Below are positions 60,597-64,000 of a stretch of 64,000 nt of DNA, piece by piece. The notes beneath the pieces are model-generated. The model searched no databases. It worked only from the letters and a program-made list of their open reading frames with translations, and was not told the origin of the DNA. Source of the stretch: Bacillus_CJ salitolerans (GTDB taxonomy: Bacteria; Bacillota; Bacilli; Bacillales; SA4); the NCBI RefSeq assembly GCF_042680805.1, contig NZ_JBHUEM010000045.1:178125-242124 (forward strand). Reading direction: 5' to 3'. Numbering within the stretch: the stretch's first letter is position 1; each line of letters starts with the position of its first letter. The position numbers and the translations under genes are program-made.

Positions 60597-61746
60597 ATAA
60601 CTCTACACCTAGAAATGTGAAAAACAGGCTCTTAAACCAATCAAAAAACGATTTCCTAGACTCTGGCATACTATCAATATCAAAGAATATAGACTGTTCA
60701 CCAATTAGCTTATCCCCTAAATAAATCGAGGCTTTGCCTATTGGAACAGGAATATCAGTTGCTTCTTTCCATTTTTTTGAATCTGGTTTAACGAGGCTAA
60801 TCTTCACTTTTATTTGTTCTTCCTCATCATTCACGACGGGATATAGAAAATCATGTTTATAGTAAATCTTATTCTGATAAAAGGTGTCCTCAATCTTACG
60901 TAATTTTCCTTCCTTTAAAACCTTAACTAGCTCGTAATGATTAAATGTATAATTGAACATGGAAATATGGTCATTCCAATCATCTGGAGCATTTAATGTG
61001 ACGGCTATTAAGTTCATTCCATCCTTAGAAGCAGTAGACACCAAAGTTCTCTTTGCACGCTTCGTATAACCTGTTTTCCCACCTGTTGAATAGGGGTACA
61101 AGCCTGTCACTAATTTATTTTTGTTCTTCCATACACGGTCCCATTTTTCTTCTGGATGGGGCGATCTATAAACTTTTGTTCCGGCTATTTTTTGATAATG
61201 TTCGTTTCCCATGGCATACCTTGTCAGTATGGCCATATCATATGCCGTTGAATAATGATCTTCATGTGTATCTAATCCATGTGGATTTCTAAAATGGCTA
61301 TTCTTCATTCCGATTTCTTCAGCTTTTTGATTCATCATATAGGCAAAACCATCGACACTTCCGCCCACGAACTCTGCAATAGCAACGGCTGCGTCGTTTC
61401 CAGATCGTAACATTAATCCATAAACCAAGTCTTCCAGTTTAATTTTTTCATTTGCAATTAAATATAGAGAGGATCCCTCAGTACCCTCTGCATTTTTACT
61501 AACGACTACGTTTTCATTCATCTTTCCTGACTCTATTGCTAAAATGGCGGTCATTATTTTAGTGATACTAGCAATTCTTCGTTTTTCATGCTCATGCTTC
61601 CCAAAGATTACTCTACCAGACTCTTGTTCCATGACAATTGCACTTTGAGCACTTACCCCAGGGGCCGTTATCCCTTTCTTTGTAGGAATAACAGAAATAA
61701 AAAAAACCAAAATGATTATGTATATAAGCGATGTTCTCATCCTCAT
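60589..61746 (-). CDS. dacB: Sporulation D-alanyl-D-alanine carboxypeptidase DacB (PBP5*)
   Basis: Trims cortex peptidoglycan in the mother cell. 385 residues: signal sequence (1-28), serine peptidase motifs SITK, SGND and KTG in GGKTGYTK, and a C-terminal beta domain ending in a membrane-binding helix. GGGGGAG precedes the ATG. In the family it is sigma-E dependent. Confidence 0.95.
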   Translation of the reverse strand: MRMRTSLIYIIILVFFISVIPTKKGITAPGVSAQSAIVMEQESGRVIFGKHEHEKRRIASITKIMTAILAIESGKMNENVVVSKNAEGTEGSSLYLIANEKIKLEDLVYGLMLRSGNDAAVAIAEFVGGSVDGFAYMMNQKAEEIGMKNSHFRNPHGLDTHEDHYSTAYDMAILTRYAMGNEHYQKIAGTKVYRSPHPEEKWDRVWKNKNKLVTGLYPYSTGGKTGYTKRAKRTLVSTASKDGMNLIAVTLNAPDDWNDHISMFNYTFNHYELVKVLKEGKLRKIEDTFYQNKIYYKHDFLYPVVNDEEEQIKVKISLVKPDSKKWKEATDIPVPIGKASIYLGDKLIGEQSIFFDIDSMPESRKSFFDWFKSLFFTFLGVELYG

Positions 61747-61864
61747 CTATGTATCTCCCCCGCTTCTTACTTGTTTGTACAAGTTTATGCGAGACATGTC
61801 CGCTTATGACCTGAAATTTTTAGAGAAGTGAATAAAATTACTATATATATATAGGCATCTAATT

Positions 61865-61888
61865 GAAAAACGCGATAGAATCGCGTTT
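61865..61888 (-). terminator. Terminator of sodF
   Basis: AAACGCGAT/ATCGCGTTT stem with a three-base loop (61868-61888) followed on the minus strand by TTCAATT; overlaps the sodF stop. Confidence 0.75.
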
Positions 61889-62777
61889 AATATGGTTGCC
61901 ACACCAATTTCGATGCTTCCTTATAACGTTTTTCTACTTCGTCCCAGTTCACGATGTTCCACCAGTTCTCCACATATTTATCTCTATCAGCTTTATATTG
62001 AAGATAATAGGCATGCTCCCATACATCTAGAACTAATAAAGGTATCGTGTCCCATTGAGTCATAAGTTGATGTTTTTCGGTTTGAAGTATTTCTAAACGA
62101 TGTGATCGAGGTGACCAAACGAGTAAAGCCCACCCGACGCCTTCTACTTTTTTTGCTGCTTCAGAAAAGTGTTCTTTGAAATTTTGAAAGCTTCCAAAAT
62201 CATGATTGATTTGTTTAGCTAATGCACCAGATGGCTTTCCACCACCATTAGGCTTCATTACAAACCAGAAAATCGAGTGTAGATAATGACCAGAGCCATG
62301 GAAAGCAGCTTCTCTTTCCCAATGCTTTAATAAATCATAGTTTTTCGATTCTCTTGCTTTCTCCATCATGTTTTCAGCTTTATTCAAACCATCTACATAG
62401 CTTTTATGATGTGTATCATGATGTAGTCTCATAATTTCCTCTGAAATATATGGTTCCAATGCATCATAAGGATATGGTAACGGTGGCAGTGTATGTTCAC
62501 CAATTGGAACACGTCCGCTATGAAGCTTTCGACTAACACCTTGATCAACTATACGCTCTGTATCAATGAACAACCCTTCAACCTCTTGTTGAACAAACCC
62601 TACATAATGTGGCAGATTCTCTTGGTTTTTTTTCATTTCTTCAAGCTGTGAGAGAAGATTCGATATTCTTCGACTTAAAGGATTAGAATCAAGATTATTT
62701 TCTTGAAGAATCCTTTTTATGTTTTTCGCCCACTCAGCTACATCTTCAAAATACGTTAACACTTTTTGATTTTCCAT
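61887..62777 (-). CDS. sodF: Superoxide dismutase (Fe/Mn), SodF-like, with N-terminal helical extension
   Basis: From the ATG at 62777 (GGGAGGGG upstream), 296 residues. Residues 1-85 are a helical, charged extension; the SOD fold follows with metal ligands in MRLHHDTHHKSYV, AFHGSGHYLHSIFW and LDVWEHAYYLQY. B. subtilis SodF has a similar extension. Whether Fe or Mn is used cannot be said from the sequence. Divergent from the DUF2935 gene. Confidence 0.92.
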   Translation of the reverse strand: MENQKVLTYFEDVAEWAKNIKRILQENNLDSNPLSRRISNLLSQLEEMKKNQENLPHYVGFVQQEVEGLFIDTERIVDQGVSRKLHSGRVPIGEHTLPPLPYPYDALEPYISEEIMRLHHDTHHKSYVDGLNKAENMMEKARESKNYDLLKHWEREAAFHGSGHYLHSIFWFVMKPNGGGKPSGALAKQINHDFGSFQNFKEHFSEAAKKVEGVGWALLVWSPRSHRLEILQTEKHQLMTQWDTIPLLVLDVWEHAYYLQYKADRDKYVENWWNIVNWDEVEKRYKEASKLVWQPY

Positions 62778-62910
62778 CATACCCCTCCCTAATTTCTTCA
62801 CGCTAAGTATATTATTCACGATGAAAAAAAAAGTGCCTACACCATTTTCCGAACTGGACTTACATACTGCCGTTTTAGCATCATAGAATGTATGGAAAGG
62901 AGTGGACTTA

Positions 62911-63723
62911 TTGAAAAACTATCAAGCGACTGCATTATTTGAGCTACGGTTTTGGTTACAAATACTCGGTGATCATGGCCGCTTTATTCGTGATTCCCTC
63001 TCGCCAACTGAAAAAGAGTCAATAGAGATGGCAACCCAGTATATCCATACATTTGATCAATTACTCCAAACTTCAAGACAATCTCTATCTAACTCTGACA
63101 TTTTAAAACTGGCAACAGTATCTAAACAATTAGCGTTGCAACTTCGAACATTCAAACTATCAATTATTGAACAATTGCTACTTAAACAGATAACCATTTC
63201 ATTGCCTCCTTCTTTCATTAATCATATGGTAAATGAACTTGATGAGTTTTTACGAATCCTTGACTATCTTACAAAGGAGACGGTTCCACCAGTCGTTCAT
63301 CCGCTCCATCACGACTTAATTTGGTTGCTAGATGCCGCTGGTCATGCTGGTGCCATTAATGATCGGTTAGATGCTACAGAAAAAGATTTAAAAATGAAAA
63401 GTAAGGCCTTTTCACAACAATTTGAAGATTTTTACTTAAAAGCAGTCGAATTGGCTGGTTTTCTCCGAACAAATTTATCTACCTTTCCAGCCTTATCAAA
63501 ATTTCACCATGATGTAGATTTAGAATTAACCATTTTTAATGTCTTTTTGAGAGAATTAGAGGAAATGGAGCTTACGAAACAGACATTGAGTGTATTGTCA
63601 CCACTAATGGCAGACCATATGGCGAGAGAGGAATGTTATTATTTAACTAAGTTATCAGAGTCCACAAATGTTGTGAAACAGCCTTCATGTGATCCAACTA
63701 AACCTAGGACTAATTCACCTTAA
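62911..63723 (+). CDS. DUF2935 domain protein
   Basis: 271 residues, all helical, with two related halves (FELRFWLQILGDHGRFI and HHDLIWLLDAAGHAGAI) rich in His and Glu. This is a ferritin-like metal-binding arrangement, so a di-metal site is possible. I choose the TTG at 62911, eight bases after AAAGGAG; the GTG at 62902 overlaps it. Function unknown. The position next to sodF hints at oxidative stress only weakly. Confidence 0.82.
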   Translation: MKNYQATALFELRFWLQILGDHGRFIRDSLSPTEKESIEMATQYIHTFDQLLQTSRQSLSNSDILKLATVSKQLALQLRTFKLSIIEQLLLKQITISLPPSFINHMVNELDEFLRILDYLTKETVPPVVHPLHHDLIWLLDAAGHAGAINDRLDATEKDLKMKSKAFSQQFEDFYLKAVELAGFLRTNLSTFPALSKFHHDVDLELTIFNVFLRELEEMELTKQTLSVLSPLMADHMAREECYYLTKLSESTNVVKQPSCDPTKPRTNSP

Positions 63724-63987
63724 TCCATTCTCAATAATTTACTAGGAGCATAACAGTATGTCTAAAACAAAAAAAGAATCCACCGGGTCCCTCAGGCTGT
63801 GGAGAAAGTTCTCCATAGTCTTTTATCTCATTGGTTTCTAAGGACTTTTGAACAGAATGTCTCCATTAACAGGAGTTATTCGACATTTTAACGTGGTTTC
63901 TTTTAAGCCCCCTTATTCATTTGGACACGAACTAGGTTATAAAAGTACACTAAAAGTGTCGATTCTGGTGAATAGGAGGTGGTTAGA
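63724..63987. other. Gene-free stretch at the right end
   Basis: Holds a terminator at 63797-63824 and the upstream region of the gene starting at 63988. Nothing else seen. Confidence 0.4.
63797..63824 (+). terminator. Probable terminator of the DUF2935 gene
   Basis: CTGTGGAGAA/TTCTCCATAG stem with a two-base loop and one G-U pair, followed by TCTTTT on the plus strand. Confidence 0.65.
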
Positions 63988-64000
63988 GTGAAGAAGAAGA
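63988..64000 (+). CDS. Start of a gene cut by the window edge
   Basis: AGGAGGTGGTTAGA followed by GTG and AAG AAG AAG codons looks like a genuine start with a strong ribosome site and a basic N-terminus. Only four codons are visible, so no function can be given. Confidence 0.45.

Overview
The window is an AT-rich stretch of chromosome from an endospore-forming member of the Bacillaceae (Bacillus sensu lato). Most of the gene order matches what I know of the Bacillus subtilis chromosome: trpD-trpE-aroH-aroB-aroC-cheR-ndk-hepT-menG-hepS-mtrB-folE-hbs-spoIVA-yphF-yphE-gpsA-der-yphB-yphA-fni-ypfD-cmk-ypfB-ypfA-ypeB-sleB-prsW-ypdA-gudB-mecB-ypbG-ypbF-ypbE-ypbD-recS-ypbB-fer, then rsiX-sigX, resE-resD-resC-resB-resA, rluB, spmB-spmA-dacB and sodF. 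Nearly everything is on the minus strand. I cannot name the genus. A run of 97 Ns inside a tandem repeat shows this is a draft assembly.

Region by region: 1-5,150 holds the aromatic amino acid genes and a complete TRAP-type tryptophan leader ahead of trpE. The TRAP regulator gene mtrB lies 7 kb away. 5,150-10,700 holds chemotaxis (cheR), nucleotide (ndk), menaquinone (hepS, menG, hepT), folate (folE) and HU genes. 10,700-11,740 is a gene-free stretch with a GC-rich 123-bp tandem repeat and the assembly gap. 11,740-28,240 holds sporulation, germination, GTPase, lipid and isoprenoid genes, including a SleB cortex-lytic enzyme with a long Gln/Gly/Pro repeat linker. 28,380-42,100 holds asparaginase, bacillithiol reductase, glutamate dehydrogenase, MecB, a MerR regulator with a cobalamin-binding domain, cotJABC, RecS and ferredoxin. 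42,370-45,250 holds a LysM/M23 protein and the sigX-rsiX pair.

The most interesting region is 45,366-51,960, between resE and sigX. In B. subtilis these two genes are neighbours; here a six-gene operon separates them. It begins with a cobalamin riboswitch and an intrinsic terminator. It encodes a secreted protein with two transcobalamin-like DUF4430 domains, an alpha/alpha barrel and an LPETA sorting signal, then a class-D-like sortase, a DUF4430 lipoprotein and a full ECF transporter (T protein, fused double ATPase, S component). I read this as a Gram-positive surface capture and import system for vitamin B12 that resembles animal intrinsic factor/transcobalamin in domain make-up. The MerR protein at 32,861 carries the W-x9-EH and ExHxxG motifs of CarH/LitR-type B12 photoreceptors, and its own promoter contains 11-bp direct repeats, so B12 may also act as a regulatory cofactor here.

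A further theme is a dispersed repeat family. Two related structured elements lie in opposite orientation on either side of resA, and their core wording (CTAAaaCGCC..TCCTG) recurs in the 123-bp tandem array near spoIVA.
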